Assembly (NCBI GenBank): GCA_003427395.1
Contig: BFEA01000011.1
Span: 5,436,951 to 5,490,801 of the forward strand
Reading direction: 5' to 3'
DNA: 53,851 bases
Source: Chara braunii
Taxonomy: Eukaryota; Streptophyta; Charophyceae; Charales; Characeae
Below are positions 1 to 10,377 of this stretch, in pieces. The notes beneath the pieces are model-generated. The model saw only the letters and a program-made list of their open reading frames with translations. It was not told the DNA's origin and searched no databases. Within the stretch, counting starts at the first letter, position 1. Each line of letters begins with the position of its first letter. The position numbers were made by a program, and so were the translations under genes.

Positions 1-54
<54 letters not shown>

Positions 55-818
55 ACCACCACCAACTACCTCGATGCCCCACCACCACCACCACCACCAT
101 CAGGGGTATTACATGTCCCAATCAGTGTCATATCTGATTCGTGGTCCATTAGAACCATAAAATAAAATTAAAAAACAAAAAACAAGAAACGAATACTCCA
201 CACTAGCACGCGAGAGCATTAAAAAAAAGAAGGAAATCTCCACGGGTGCGAGTCGCGTGTGTGTGTAAGAGAGAGAGAGGCAGCGAAAAGTTGCAAAACC
301 AAGGTACGCCCCAGCGCATGCGCGAGCAAGAGAAAGAGAGAGCACGAGAGAGAAAGAGAAAAACTACGAACCCCCAACCCCCAACCACCATCAAGTGTAT
401 TATCACTACCAAACAGTTTCATATCTGATCCGTGGTCTATCGGGACAAAAAAAAACAAAATCGGAAATGTGAGTGTGCACTTGAGGGAGGGAGAGGGAAA
501 GACAAAAAAAAAAAAAAAAATCCTCTCCCCCCCCAACCACCATCGTGTATTATCTGTATCGATCGGTTTCATACTTGATCCGTGGTCCAGGGGGGGGGGA
601 CTGAAAAAACTGAAAAAACGGGCATGCGCGTGCTTGAGAGAGACAAAAAAGAAAAAACTTCTAACTACCTAGGATGCTCCTCGACCCCCCTCATCAAGTG
701 TATTATCTGTCCCCATCAGTTTCATATCTCGGGACTAAAAAATAAAAAATAAAAAATTTGGCAACTGTGCGCGAGACCATCAGAAAAAAAAAGTGAAATC
801 CGCACTCCACGCATTGCA

Positions 819-889
<71 letters not shown>

Positions 890-1115
890 AAAAAAAAAAA
901 AAACTAACTAACTATGACCCCCCGTCTCCCACCACCACCATCAACTTTTTTTTTTTTTTTTTAACCCAAGTTGTTGCAGAGGTCGAGTATCGATCAAGTG
1001 GGTACTGTCATAGGAGCACTCGAATGGAAACTTCCCAGTAGGCAACCAACCCAGTAACCGTATCGATTCCAATCAATTTTATATCTGATCCATGGCCCAT
1101 GAGGACCATTTAAAA
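1..1115. repeat. Degenerate tandem array with poly-A and GA runs
   Basis: The window opens with a 53-base A run. Diverged copies of a unit follow, each with a CCACCACCATCA-like stretch, then a GTATTAT...CAGTTTCATATCTGATCCGTGGTCC-like block split by substitutions, then A-rich and GA-rich sequence. The TATCTGATCCGTGGTCC-like anchor recurs near 131, 421, 571, 723 and 1081, so spacing is about 150 bp or multiples of it. Open frames here come from low-complexity sequence and are not credible genes. Confidence 0.7.
821..885. repeat. (AG)n microsatellite
   Basis: About 32 uninterrupted AG dinucleotides, followed by an A-rich run. It lies inside the degenerate array. Confidence 0.95.
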
Positions 1116-1560
1116 AAAAGGAAAATTTGCACTCATGCGTGGGTGAGAGAGAGAGAGAGAGCATACGAGAAACGCCCTCGGCTGGGCCACCTCGATGATT
1201 GCACGTAAAGCTTTCGCGTGTGGTTCAGTAGCTCGGCGGGGTTACGCCCAACCAAGGGATGGTGATAGTTTCCACGGGTGGAGGTAAGTTGTGCCTCGCG
1301 AGACGTTATCCTGTCGTAGGGACTCGATGGAGGTATAGCTGGCGCACTCGGCTGGAGTGGCTCCGCCACTTCCCTTTTCGTGAAGCGAATTGCGAATTTT
1401 GTCAATCCTGCGTGACGAGGCCAGGAAGGTCCCTCCAGCGGGGACCGTGCGCTCGACACCGTAATCCATACCAAGGCCTCTGTAAGAGGTTGCCCCACCG
1501 ATTTCAGGAGCTCTGCCGGAACCTAGGCGAGGTTCTAAAGGCAGGGAATTGAGGAGTACT
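1116..1560. other. Unclassified GC-richer block
   Basis: A block of clearly higher GC than its AT-rich right flank. Frames of about 97 codons (plus) and 121 codons (minus) are open, but neither shows a recognisable motif and they overlap each other, so I do not call a gene. It may be a fragment of a dispersed repeat. Confidence 0.3.
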
Positions 1561-1814
1561 CATCATCTTCGTCTATAAACCCAGTTAAAACCCTTACTTG
1601 TACATTTTTATATGGTTTGACTGAGTATACTGTATGTACCCATATGTAAGTTTATGTTTGACTTTCAAGACTTAAACCAAACTTAAGTAAAATAATGCAT
1701 ATGCAATCTCAGTTTTATTTTTGTTGTCTACCTGAAGTCAAATCGTAAAAGGGTTGTGAATTGGGGGAAGGCAGGAGGAAGGTAGTTTTGCTTGCGACTG
1801 TCTAGGTCAACCAA

Positions 1815-2590
1815 AAGTTGGGCATTATTTCTTAGTTGAATGACCAGTGCTATGTTTATTTTTTATTGTCTGAAGGACTAAACACTGTTCCTAAGTTGGA
1901 TGGTCTAGTTGCTCTGATTTGCAAAGGTTGTATGTGTTTGCCTTTTCAAGACCAAGCATTGATTCTAAGTTGAATGGTTTGGTTGCCTTGTTTTATTTTG
2001 TTTTTTTTTTAGTGGGACTGAGCATTGTTTCCAAGTGAATAACTTAATCTCTTTATGTTTCTTTATTGTGTCTGAAAGCGGGAGTTTGATTTGTTCCTAA
2101 GTCGAACGACTCAAACTTTGTTTTGTTTATCATGAGGGAATCAGGCGAAGGACCAAATATTGTTTCTAAGTTGAATGGTTTGGTCTGGAGTCACGAACAT
2201 GTTGAACCAATGAATAAATTTCGTCTATACTCTGTTATTATTTTATTTACGAACCGATAAGTCAAACATTGTCTTTAAGTTGAATTGTCTTACTATAGCT
2301 TATCACAAAATGAAAATAGTATCAATTAAAAATAAATTGGTGGTAAGAAGGGGCAAGTTGAACTTATTTTTAAGTTGAGCACTAGTTCAATTTTTTGCTA
2401 CCTTAAGAGACTAAGTGGAGAAAAATATATATAACTTAGCTATTTTAAACAGTTCAGGGCGACTACGCATTGTTTATAAGTTGAATGACCTAGTCACTTG
2501 CCCCAAGAAGAAAAACATTGTAGTGCCCTGTGTTTGTGTACATTCAATGATTGAGCTAGACATTGTTTATAAGTTGAATGATTTAACTTC
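1815..2590. repeat. Ten spaced copies of an AAGTTGAATG-centred motif
   Basis: A roughly 28-base motif, approximately ACATTGTTTCTAAGTTGAATG followed by GTTTGGT, recurs about ten times with substitutions, near 1821, 1881, 1955, 2021, 2086, 2155, 2265, 2360, 2467 and 2560. Spacing is 60-110 bp and the sequence between copies is AT-rich and not obviously conserved. All copies share one orientation. 1561-1814 and 2591-2849 hold nothing recognisable. Confidence 0.75.
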
Positions 2591-2849
2591 ACGCCTTATG
2601 TAAGATGGGTATAGGGGATAAATCATTGAAAGACTATGAACTATTGTTGACAAGGTTTAACCCTTTGGCTAGTGAGAGCACTCGCCGTTGTGAGAGTTTT
2701 CTTTAGTTTGAGTTTCAAAGTGATAGATAGTTGCTTTAGATGCTCGTCACGTGCTGAAACTATAAGAGTTATTTCGATTGTTTTTTTTTCTTATAATTTT
2801 TTTTTACTTAGGTCAATTATTGCATTTTTTTGGATCATTTGTTATACTA

Positions 2850-3265
2850 GGCTTTGTATAAATTTCAGAAAGTTACTTCCTCTACAGAAAGCACTGCAAA
2901 AATTTTTACAAAATCAATGACTTAGTCAAATCTGGTTTTAAAAGTTTAAATTTTTTTCTAAGTTTTATATCGGGCTTAGTAAAAATATGAAAAAACTTCT
3001 TTTTTATGGAAAGTGTTGCCAGAATGTTTGCTAATTAAAGAAGTTTGATAAAATTTGACTTTAGAAAGTCAAGATCGGTTTCAGATTCAATGCTTTGCTT
3101 TGTATAAATTTTTGAAAGCTTATTTTTCTACGAAAAGCGCTTCCAAAATTTCTACAAATATAAGGAGTTAGATAAATTTTATCTTAATAGAACTTAAGTC
3201 TAATTATGAGTTCTTACCTGACTTAGTATAAATATGAGAAGTTTATTTTTCTAAATGAGGGATCT
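2850..3265. repeat. Degenerate tandem repeat, unit about 125 bp
   Basis: Four diverged copies begin with GCTTTGTATAAAT-like sequence near 2851, 2976, 3101 and 3220. Each continues through a TTATTTTTCTAC-like segment and a GAAAAGCGCTTCC-like segment. The last copy is partial. 3266-3625 is AT-rich with no feature seen. Confidence 0.65.
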
Positions 3266-3625
3266 CGGTTTCTCACTGAGGTCCTTATAAATCGAACCCA
3301 GGTTAATGGCAGATTGACGATTTAGGCAAAATAACTTTTTTTTTGCGATTAATTTATTTATTAACTTGATTGGGTGCGTGATTGACTATTACAAAAGATA
3401 ACGATGATTAAATTTTATGTTTCGTTTATGGTACAAAAACGTTGAGTTTTACCGTAAGGACGAACCCTGCCTAATTTTGACTAAAATAAGGATTTGCGTT
3501 TTTAGTAAGGTTATATTATGTAGTATGAACGAGTAGGCAGTAAGGTCAGTACGATGACAGACTGACATGCTGAAAGGAGTGTTGTGTTTTCTTAACAATA
3601 AGGTTGAATCAAAAGTTAGACAAAG

Positions 3626-4465
3626 ATGGCAGAAGATATAGCTGATGGTGTGAAAATGACAATTTACGATTTGGTCGAGGCTTTGGACTGGTGGGATGTG
3701 ACGCGAGACAATATTCCCAAAGTTGACACCTTTCTGTTCAGAGGTGAATGGATTTTTGATTGGTTGGAGTTGGTTGAGCAAGTAATGGTGGGTGTGGCAA
3801 ATGCTGTAAAATTTAACCGCATTTTGAAATACGTGTGACACGGTCTTCATGCAGACGTGAGTAAGGTTATAGCAGCAGCGCATGAAAGTTGGGGCAGGTT
3901 CAAGGATGGCATGCAGAGAACGTTTATGTTAGGGGATGACATATTAACAATGGTTGATCTGGCTGCAATGAACAAAAATGATAACACCACCGTCGGAACC
4001 CTTGTCGAGGAATTAAAGAAGAAGGCAAAAAAAATCTCAAGGATATCGGAAGAAAAGCGAGGCGCTATTTTCTTGGGTTTTTCAATGTCTCTGAGGCCTA
4101 TGTCTCATAATTGACGAGCCGAGGTGTGGGGGGTGAAAAACTCACCTGGGCCAGGAGGACGATGTAGATCAAGTCTATCAATTCCGGATTGCCGACATAG
4201 GCGGAAGGGAAAGAAACGCGATGCAGCCGTTGCGGGGACTCCGGAGGTAAAACGGATTATCACGGATGTGCTCGCAAAGCTAGACTATGAAAAGGGTCAT
4301 GCGGTGCAAAAGAAAGTAGTGACCAGGGTCCAAGGAGAAGGGAAGGAGCCAGATGTGGAGGCTGCGCATGAGGAATATGATGAAGAGGAATCGAAGCCCC
4401 AACATCTTACAAAGGTGCAGCGAAAGCAACACAATTTGGTACTCTATCCATCTTACTGCATCTGA
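3626..4465 (+). pseudogene. Degenerate Ty3/Gypsy-type Gag fragment
   Basis: A Gag-like reading frame begins at ATG 3626. Segments such as VDTFLFRGEWIFDWLELVEQ, FNRILKYV and VIAAAHESWGRFKDGMQR look like the capsid-like region of plant and algal Gypsy Gag, and a later segment (PEVKRIITDVLAKL, then an acidic stretch and LTKVQRKQHNLV) continues it. An in-frame TGA at 3836-3838 and another at 4112-4114 break it, and compensating indels near 4115-4200 are implied because the best match there shifts frame. No protease, RT or integrase follows. The family call rests on remembered resemblance; a hypothetical protein gene is the alternative. Confidence 0.55.
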
Positions 4466-4466
4466 A

Positions 4467-4530
4467 TTCGAACTTCGATTCGTATCTTAACAATTCATGG
4501 GTGTACCAATTGAGCTAGGCTCATCTGTTC
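4467..4530 (-). repeat. tRNA-like relic (A box and B box)
   Basis: On the minus strand TAGCTCAATTGGTAC resembles a pol III A box and AGTTCGAATTC a B box, spaced as in a tRNA. No acceptor stem can be formed, so this is a tRNA-derived relic or SINE head and not a working tRNA. A related copy lies at 12815-12872. 4531-4784 holds nothing else recognisable. Confidence 0.45.
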
Positions 4531-4784
4531 CACTATCAATCCCATAACTGGTATCGTATCAAGCAGGGTCACTTCACCTCTATGGTCGAGGCCTAACCAA
4601 CCTGGGTAGTGTGGGGTGAAGATGTCTAGCTCTATTGGGAGAGGAATGATGTGGTCATGACGCTGGAATCGGAGAGAATGGGGTGAGGCTCGAATCTTAA
4701 GCGGGTTTTGATGTCGAGATGCTATCTTGCAAAAAGGATTACACCACTCCTCGACGCAAGACACAAATAGTTCAAAAAACACAT

Positions 4785-4794
4785 CAGACATGAT
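4785..4794. repeat. Target-site duplication, left copy
   Basis: CAGACATGAT here is repeated exactly at 11123-11132, flanking the Penelope-like element. Seven extra bases (TTGTTGA) separate this copy from the left pseudo-LTR; short extra sequence at one end is usual for Penelope-like insertions. Confidence 0.75.
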
Positions 4795-4801
4795 TTGTTG
4801 A

Positions 4802-5547
4802 TGATTTGTTAAAGATAATATGAAAAGCACACAATATCGTACTCAACTCAGCAAAGTACACAGAAGTATACGAATGCAAAAATCATACAAGTATTATGGA
4901 AAAACACAGTATCGTACTCATCTCCGCAAAGTACATAAAGGTATACGAATGCAAAAACCGTACACGTAAAAGTAAGAACAGCAAATACGCCGGCGGTTAT
5001 GGCACCCCGACCGGTTTCGACAGCCGCCATGCTGTCATCCTCAGGAGGAAGACCACCGAAACATCAACCCAAAACTGCACGTCGTACCACAATCCCACCT
5101 CCGCAGGGAACAATCCGCAGTCATCTCCGGAGATGCCGCGGTGTTCCTATACGTTGAACCTGGAAAAAGGACCTAACGACGCATCGGTCATTACTTTTAT
5201 AAGGCATCAACTCATGATAAAACTCTGTCCTATGTTCCGTCCGTCATGGTTCCCCGTACTGTGGAACAGTCATACCGATTCAGGTTCAAAAAAATCCCAA
5301 GGTACCAAAGCCTGCAACAGACTAATATGCTTTCAAAAAATATTACGACTCAAAACACCTACAAAGTAGACTAGATACCGTCATACATTCAACACAAAAA
5401 AAAAAAAAGACTCACGGCAGCTACCAAAAGGAAACATTCAAAAGTACTGACCTGTCAGCGGGATAATGCACTGTCCCATATGTCCTCGCTCAACTACCTA
5501 ATGAAACGGTCGAAGGTACTGACATGTCCGCAGGATCATGCCCTGTC
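4802..5547 (-). repeat. Pseudo-LTR, 3' copy
   Basis: Matches 10378-11123 at a constant offset of 5576 bp, differing by roughly 30 substitutions, mostly transitions. It holds a tandem pair of 75-bp subrepeats (from 4832 and 4907), a hammerhead-like motif (5002-5051) and an A run near 5395. A 72-bp subrepeat pair (from 5441 and 5513) runs out of the repeat into the element body, so the pseudo-LTR boundary falls inside its second unit. Confidence 0.9.
5002..5051 (-). ncRNA. Hammerhead-ribozyme-like motif, 3' pseudo-LTR
   Basis: On the element's sense (minus) strand the core CTGAGGA matches the hammerhead consensus CUGANGA. It is followed by one extra U, a perfect 6-bp stem II (GACAGC/GCTGTC) with a six-base loop, then GAAAC and GGTC, which supplies the UH cleavage site. 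Stem III would be only ACC/GGT with no loop, the minimal form thought to act as a dimer in Penelope-type ribozymes. Stem I can form about four pairs (CCTC with GGGG, one of them a G-U). The fit is by eye and activity is untested; the extra U at the base of stem II is the main doubt. Confidence 0.6.
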
Positions 5548-5782
5548 CCAACATGCCCTCGCCGAGGGCTAACTGGAATAATGCACCACTCCCCCACACC
5601 ATCCATACGGAAAGATCAACCTAAAAAGCAAATTAGAATTGCATTTGATCTAAGCAATCATGGTATAGTAAACAAACAGCCTAAGCAACAAACATTTAAA
5701 CTGAGTAACAAACGAATTAGTCAATGCCGAACAGCCAGTTGTAGGTTTAGGTCCATATGTGGTCTTTGCCCTTGACAAAACG

Positions 5783-8700
5783 TCATAGGACCCTTTCGAG
5801 GAAAGAACTGGGAAAATCCTTAATACGCAGCTCCCTCTGCAAGCTCAACACCCTCATGGGGATGGCTGATCTGACGTTAGTATTCCGGTCAATTCTATGC
5901 AAGCAACTACAAACAGCCGCACTCTTTTGCTCTTTGCTTCCCCACGAGTGGTAGGTCTGGCCGTTCTTGTATTCCAGACTCTCCTCCTCCCATAAGGACT
6001 TCTCGTTCTTTGAGGATTGAATGCAGCGTAAGTACGAGTAGACGTACTCCACGCTCATGTCAGTTCCCAGAAACTGCCAGTTCCCATCTCCCTCGTCAGT
6101 CCACGTTAAGGTCAGGTTGTCAGGATAACACACCTCGAAACCCTGCTGGATTCTCTCCACTGGTACCGTTCGTTTCCCAGCCTTAACAATCACGAGGCTT
6201 ACGTCATCCATCAGTCTGATACCAAAAACATATCTCCTCCATCCACCCAAACTCTGCAGGAATTGATATTCGACGAACGCGCACATCATGCAGGCCAACG
6301 GTGGGCTTGAAGATTTGCCCATCGGAATACCCACAACTTGGCGCAGTAGCACACCCGTCGCTCGAGTGTATGTATGCTCCAACTCTCAAGTTACGAAGCT
6401 TCTGATGTGTTTGAGCTAAATGACTCTCCAATGTTTATCACCTACCGTCCTCTCGAATGTTACACCCTTACCTCTGGTATTTACACGAATGCAATGTCGC
6501 CCTTTCTTCAAGTGATGGTCCAATGTCCTATCCACTGCTTTGACAATATCCTTGTGCGGCAATTTGCTGAACATGTCCTTGATATCATAGGACATGGTTA
6601 GCACTTCCGCTTCATCATCCAACAGTCGCACAATCTTCTTGTTGCATTGCTCGATGCGTGGTACCAATGTTGTTACAGACTTCAGATTGAAATGCCAGTC
6701 TGCAGGTAATGTAGCTAGCAGATAGTTCAGAGTTTTGGCTGTCGCTCGGCAGGTGCGGACTGTTGGCTCAGAAACAGTAGGGCAGATAGGACGAAATCGC
6801 GTCAGGTCCTTGTGCTTTGGTAACACATAGGCTTCTCCGATCTTCCCCTTCGAGTTCCACTTCACAAACTGCTGAAGCCCCCCATCCTTTGCGTCGGATT
6901 TCATCGTCCGATAAATAGAAGCCTCAGTCTCAGAGAGGATAGTATATCCGGGTGAGATGACAAAAGTACTCATCATTGCTTCGAAATATAGTTTCGGACA
7001 CATCACCAGAGTTTCCCCTGGATTGCGATCGAGTGGCGTCAGCACAAGACCGTTCAGTGACTTTCTCAGCAACTCAACATCCTTGGGATTAATGAAGCGT
7101 TCATCCTTATGATCACCTCCAATCATACGGCCAACAACATCAGATCTACGAATCATAGTCTCCGGGCCTCTGAAGTTGGCCCAACTGGTGAAACCAGCCT
7201 CGATCTCACGCATCAGCTGACACTCTCGGTCAGAAACTCGCAGCTTCGGAACATTATTTGCGCTGCAGATCATCGGGTCGACACCCAAATCTTGAAGACG
7301 GACAAGCACATGGTCTCCTACTCTAGGGTAGGGAAAACCTGCACAATTGCAGGTTGACACATCAGCCTTAGCAAAACTATGTTGATTATGCAACATGGCA
7401 GCGACCGACGGGTTCTTAACCCAGACAATCCTCACCATACCACGTGCAAAGTCCTTCATACAGGTAGGGATATCTAGTACTTCGATCTTATCATTGACTA
7501 ATTTCCGAACTTCCACGAGTTTTATCTTATCGTCAAACTTCAATCGTACAACTATCTTCGCGTTAATACTCCAACCAAACTTAGTCTTGATGACTCGAGC
7601 TACGACACGACGTAGATAAGCAGTAGAGGAAGCTTTATGAAAATCATATGCAGATTTCATGAACCTAATTAGGACATCGAGACTACATTTCGTCAGGACT
7701 TCAACCCGACGGGGATTACGAAACAAGGAGCACAATTTTTTATCCGGTCCTGCCTTCGGTTTCCACATAACCAAGTGTTCAACTTCAAATACACCACCTC
7801 CTTCCAAAGCAGCTCGACATTCTCGTAGCCTTCTGCTGAGGGCCCCAATCTTCACAACAGAATTTCCAAAGGCTGACTTAATTGATTTCCAGCCTCCGCA
7901 CCAGTTGTTGCCGAGTTCGAGAGCGACAGAAAACTTCCAGCATCCTGCATTCGCTTGTTCAGTAAACAAACAGAAGATGTCGAGGACCAAGTCATCACCG
8001 CTAGTAATCCTGGCTTTCACTGGTTGGACGGCAAGAACCCTTTTCGACACTGGTACACAGTCCCTCCGCTTCGAGCGCTCACGCTTGCCTTGTCTCTGAT
8101 GGGTCTTACAACGCCCAGTCACCCGCTTTCAATTAGTGTTCAAATCAGGTGACCAACGTCGTATATATAGTAATTCATATCTGCAGCTCAGACGCCGTGC
8201 ACATATCCACAGGTAATAAGACATAGGACTCAACTCCGTATACACGCCACCACCGATACAGATGAGTTTGTTTTTGTCCACGTGCGCAGATTGCCACGTG
8301 TTCCTTCCAGCGAATGTTCCGCATCGCATAGTCTGTCCGACGTATTAAGCTTTGCAGATAGGTGATGTAAGGATATAAACACCACTCGCATCGTCGTTAA
8401 AGGCATCCAAGCCGAAACGTTGATACAGACTCAGCCAAGAGAGAACACACTTCTGAAGCCAACGAATCTGATCGTGGAGGGCCAACAGGATAACAATACA
8501 CCTATACAATTTCTCGGTAGTGACATCAAATGACGAACATTTATGCCAGTCGACAAGAGTATTACACACACTCCATAAATCTTCAGTTATTCAGTTATCT
8601 TCCTCGATATCGTCGTCGTACTCCTGATGGACATCTTCGGTCCTGCTTTCCTCCACATGCTCATCAACATTGTCACCCTCCGCGTGCTCCGCTTCCGGCT

Positions 8701-9880
8701 GCGACCCATAGGCGACATGTGTTCGTTTCTCTGTGATGGCCAAAATAGTATCCATCTTCTTCATACCCTCGAAGGGTACGTCTTCCGTACGGCAGATGAG
8801 TTTCAATTCCTCGACGTTCAGGTTTCCCAACTCACGGAGGTTGTCGGTGACATAACGTAGCTTACCCATTTCTCCCGGCGCAGCGGGAATCTTCTTCTTC
8901 AGGATACTTCGCAAAGGCGTCTTCTTATCCGCAGGCGATCTCTTGAGTGGTTTTCGCCGACAGCTGAGCTGGAGACGCTTCGGATTCAGCTCTCCCCTCT
9001 TAGTTGGGCGCTTGGCAGGTGTTACCATAGGAGGACTATTGCCAATAGTGCGTTCAGCACTACGTTTCCGCTTTTCACTAATAGCCAGTCCCTCCGTCTG
9101 GGCGCTGAGTGCTTCAACATCGCTATCATCGGAGCCAACTTCCGCTTCCTCCGATGAAGCAGGTTCATGAGCCTTTTACTTGCCCTTCGCTGGTGGCAAG
9201 GATGATAGAACCCGATGATGAAGCTCCTCGCATACGCTTCCCATGCACACTCGAACCTCCATTCTCATGTCCTTCCTCAAAGCCTCTAATGCTTCCAGCT
9301 TTTTGCGCTTCCTCTCCTCCTTCTTCTTAGTTCGTTGTTCTTTAGCCTGTCTTTCCTCCTCCTCTCTACGCTGGCGTTCCTTCTCGGCTTGCTTCCGTTT
9401 CTCTTTTTCCAACTTTTGTTGCTCTTTCCCCGCTTTGCACGATTGCTCAAGATCAATGTAACTTTTTACATTGGCCAGTGAGCTAGTAAGTTGTTCCAAC
9501 TGTTGCCGCAGTGTAGGATCCTCGGATGTTGATCGCTGTTCATCTCTTCTAGCGTAGCGCGCTGGCGACGTAGATTGCCCTCGTTGTGGAACATTTCGAA
9601 AGGTACTTTCGCCCACTAGCCTTGGATACTGGTTCTTGTAATGACCAGGTTCGCCACATTCGTCACAGACAGGTATGAAATGCCGAGGTTGTTCTCGAGA
9701 AGGAAAACCTCGATCGTGTCGAATGTCATCATGGCGATCTCGTCGATCACTTCCGCTCAGCGCTCGTCCACCTTCAGCATTCGCGTCGCGATCATAATGA
9801 TGATCCCGGTCACGATAACCTCCATAATCCCGAGATCCCGAATTCGCCATAGTGAGCGGGAAAGTGATGGCGTAGCACAA
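5783..9880 (-). pseudogene. Penelope-like polyprotein: zinc knuckle, coiled coil, SAP-like, GIY-YIG endonuclease, RT; six in-frame stops
   Basis: One frame of 1366 codons, counted from 9880, contains all domains with no frameshift. Codons 1-70 are rich in Arg, Asp and Gly; the likely start is the Met at codon 11. Codons 72-85 form a zinc knuckle C-x2-C-x4-H-x4 whose last Cys is Tyr. Codons 150-205 are a Lys/Glu-rich coiled coil, and 350-384 resemble a SAP DNA-binding segment. Codons 500-515 give GVY-x10-YVG, the GIY-YIG nuclease signature. Codons 844-846 are CNC, the linker CxC motif. RT motifs follow: LDRNPGETLVM, YVLPKHKDLTRFRPI, YDIKDMF (catalytic Asp, codon 1099), GIPMGKSSSPPLA, and LMDD at 6211-6200. 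Stops lie at 9176 (TAA), 8591 (TGA), 8345 (TAA, inside the nuclease motif), 8129 (TGA), 6416 (TAG) and 6386 (TGA). Such elements nick DNA and copy their RNA at the break; this copy cannot make the full protein. Confidence 0.85.
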
Positions 9881-10377
9881 AACAGTAGTTAGACGGCAAT
9901 CTGTCGAACATCAGTACTCAAGTCAATACGAAAAACTCCACGCGCTGGTGCTTGAATCAGACTTGATGTGCCAAAGTCGTCCACCGAGGTCAATGGAATG
10001 GCAAGCTAGGCAACGCACGGTACTTCGGTTGCGTAAATGCTCCACAGTGGTGAAGCGGTAGTAAGCATACTTACAGCGGAAACAGTAAGCAATGCGTAAT
10101 AGGACAGCTCCTCCAGAAGTGAGTCATTGCGCGTGACTTCTGGTTCGCCCGATGAGATATCAACATACCAGTATCAACTCGTCATCTCCAAGATAACGAC
10201 ACTCATGCGGTCGTAGAGCTGCATGCGCATATAGGTACACCCCTCAAGCTTAGCAACAACAAATAACGCCGTAAACATCACATCTATTCGTCTCCAGTAT
10301 AACATCGATTCGTCTCCAGCATAGAATCGTGCTCACACAAGCCAGACTCTTCCCAACTGGTTCACACGGGCCTTCGG
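9881..10377 (-). other. 5' untranslated part of the Penelope-like element
   Basis: About 500 bp between the 5' pseudo-LTR and the long frame. No coding segment, hairpin or promoter was recognised. Confidence 0.5.

Noticed and set aside
1259-1552. 97-codon plus-strand frame and opposing 121-codon frame
   Set aside because: Mutually overlapping in a GC-richer block with no domain on either strand.
4467-4530. Functional tRNA gene on the minus strand
   Set aside because: No acceptor stem pairing and a disrupted anticodon stem; the same applies at 12815-12872.
5783-8122. First read as an endonuclease-lacking Penelope element
   Set aside because: The GVY...YVG nuclease signature lies just upstream in the same frame, split by a TAA at 8345-8347.
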